DNA from: Rhodoblastus acidophilus
Lineage (GTDB): Bacteria > Pseudomonadota > Alphaproteobacteria > Rhizobiales > Beijerinckiaceae
DNA: 64,000 nucleotides
Assembly (NCBI RefSeq): GCF_009720655.1
Contig: NZ_WNKS01000002.1
Coordinates: 352,091-416,090, forward strand
Direction of reading: 5' to 3'
Position numbers and translations under genes: made by a program. The notes beneath the pieces are model-generated. The model worked only from the letters and a program-made list of their open reading frames with translations, was not told the origin of the DNA and made no database searches. Shown piece after piece: positions 63,934-64,000 of this stretch (the stretch's first letter is position 1; each line of letters begins with the position of its first letter).

Positions 63934-64000
63934 TCACGTTTTTCTCAGATTGGTCGTCGCGTGAGCTTTGCTATCCTGCCGATTCGTCTCACTGGCGGAG

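Larger units (their letters stand above)
54843..64000. mobile_element. Capsid-encoding integrated element at tRNA-Glu (right end not in window)
   Basis: Starts in the tRNA-Glu 3' half and runs at least 9.1 kb. Phage-type genes: integrase, AlpA-like excisionase candidate, HK97 portal, prohead protease, major capsid, MerR-like regulator, Xre regulator, terminase large subunit, HNH endonuclease and a broken helix-turn-helix gene. No tail, head-tail connector, lysis or DNA polymerase gene is visible. The set fits either a decayed prophage or a capsid-encoding satellite that borrows tails from a helper phage. The matching right attachment repeat should lie beyond 64000. Confidence 0.85.

Noticed and set aside
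1..64000. CRISPR array, insertion sequence or rRNA operon
   Set aside because: No regularly spaced repeats, no transposase with terminal inverted repeats, and no rRNA sequence was seen.

Overview
The window is GC-rich chromosomal DNA from an alphaproteobacterium, most likely of the Rhizobiales (Hyphomicrobiales). The evidence is gene content and order: a small SRP RNA next to dnaX-ybaB-recR; a GapR (DUF2312) protein; CycM-type membrane cytochrome c; a RegB/RegA (ActS/ActR) redox pair after typA; leuS-lptE-holA; and the run rpsA-sppA-ihfB-lapA-trpF-trpB-trpA-accD-folC. The genus cannot be fixed from the sequence alone. Methanotroph or Beijerinckiaceae-like relatives are a guess.

Layout. 0-13.7 kb is housekeeping: the end of a family 2 glycosyltransferase, recR-ybaB-dnaX-SRP RNA, a HIT protein and NudC, a p-aminobenzoate pair, queC, pheA-kdsB, a cytochrome c, a 3-hydroxybutyrate dehydrogenase/patatin pair, and ispG. 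13.8-15.8 kb is a complete LuxR/LuxI quorum-sensing locus with a recognisable lux box and an uncharacterised small gene downstream of luxI. 16-25.5 kb holds an MFS transporter, a polytopic GT-C-like protein, DUF1345, farnesyl diphosphate synthase, a DUF6496-like gene broken by an amber codon, pyruvate kinase, DUF1036, an N-formylglutamate amidohydrolase-like protein, a possible small RNA, gapR and an Old Yellow Enzyme. 25.5-45.9 kb carries yifB, mutS, maeB, argG, a TAXI-type binding protein, typA, regB/regA, holA-lptE-leuS, a YggS protein, an L,D-transpeptidase and a response regulator/cyclic-nucleotide-domain pair. 45.9-54.5 kb is the rpsA-to-folC series on the minus strand.

From 54.8 kb to the window end, a mobile element sits at the 3' end of a tRNA-Glu(CTC) gene. 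It encodes integrase, an AlpA-like excisionase candidate, HK97-type portal, prohead protease, major capsid protein, a MerR-like regulator, a hypothetical protein with an internal duplication, an Xre regulator, terminase large subunit, an HNH endonuclease and a broken helix-turn-helix gene. No tail gene is visible in its first 9 kb. The regulator, capsid, protease, portal, excisionase and integrase genes form one tightly packed minus-strand unit behind a promoter flanked by two near-identical operators. That resembles capsid-encoding satellites more than a complete phage, but the right end lies outside the window. It is the best candidate here for an undescribed system.

Smaller points of interest are a pair of intergenic palindromes with the same arms after nudC and ispG, two genes each interrupted by a single in-frame stop, and an L,D-transpeptidase reading antisense into yggS. 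All calls come from reading the sequence; no database search was run, and family assignments rest on recognised motifs.
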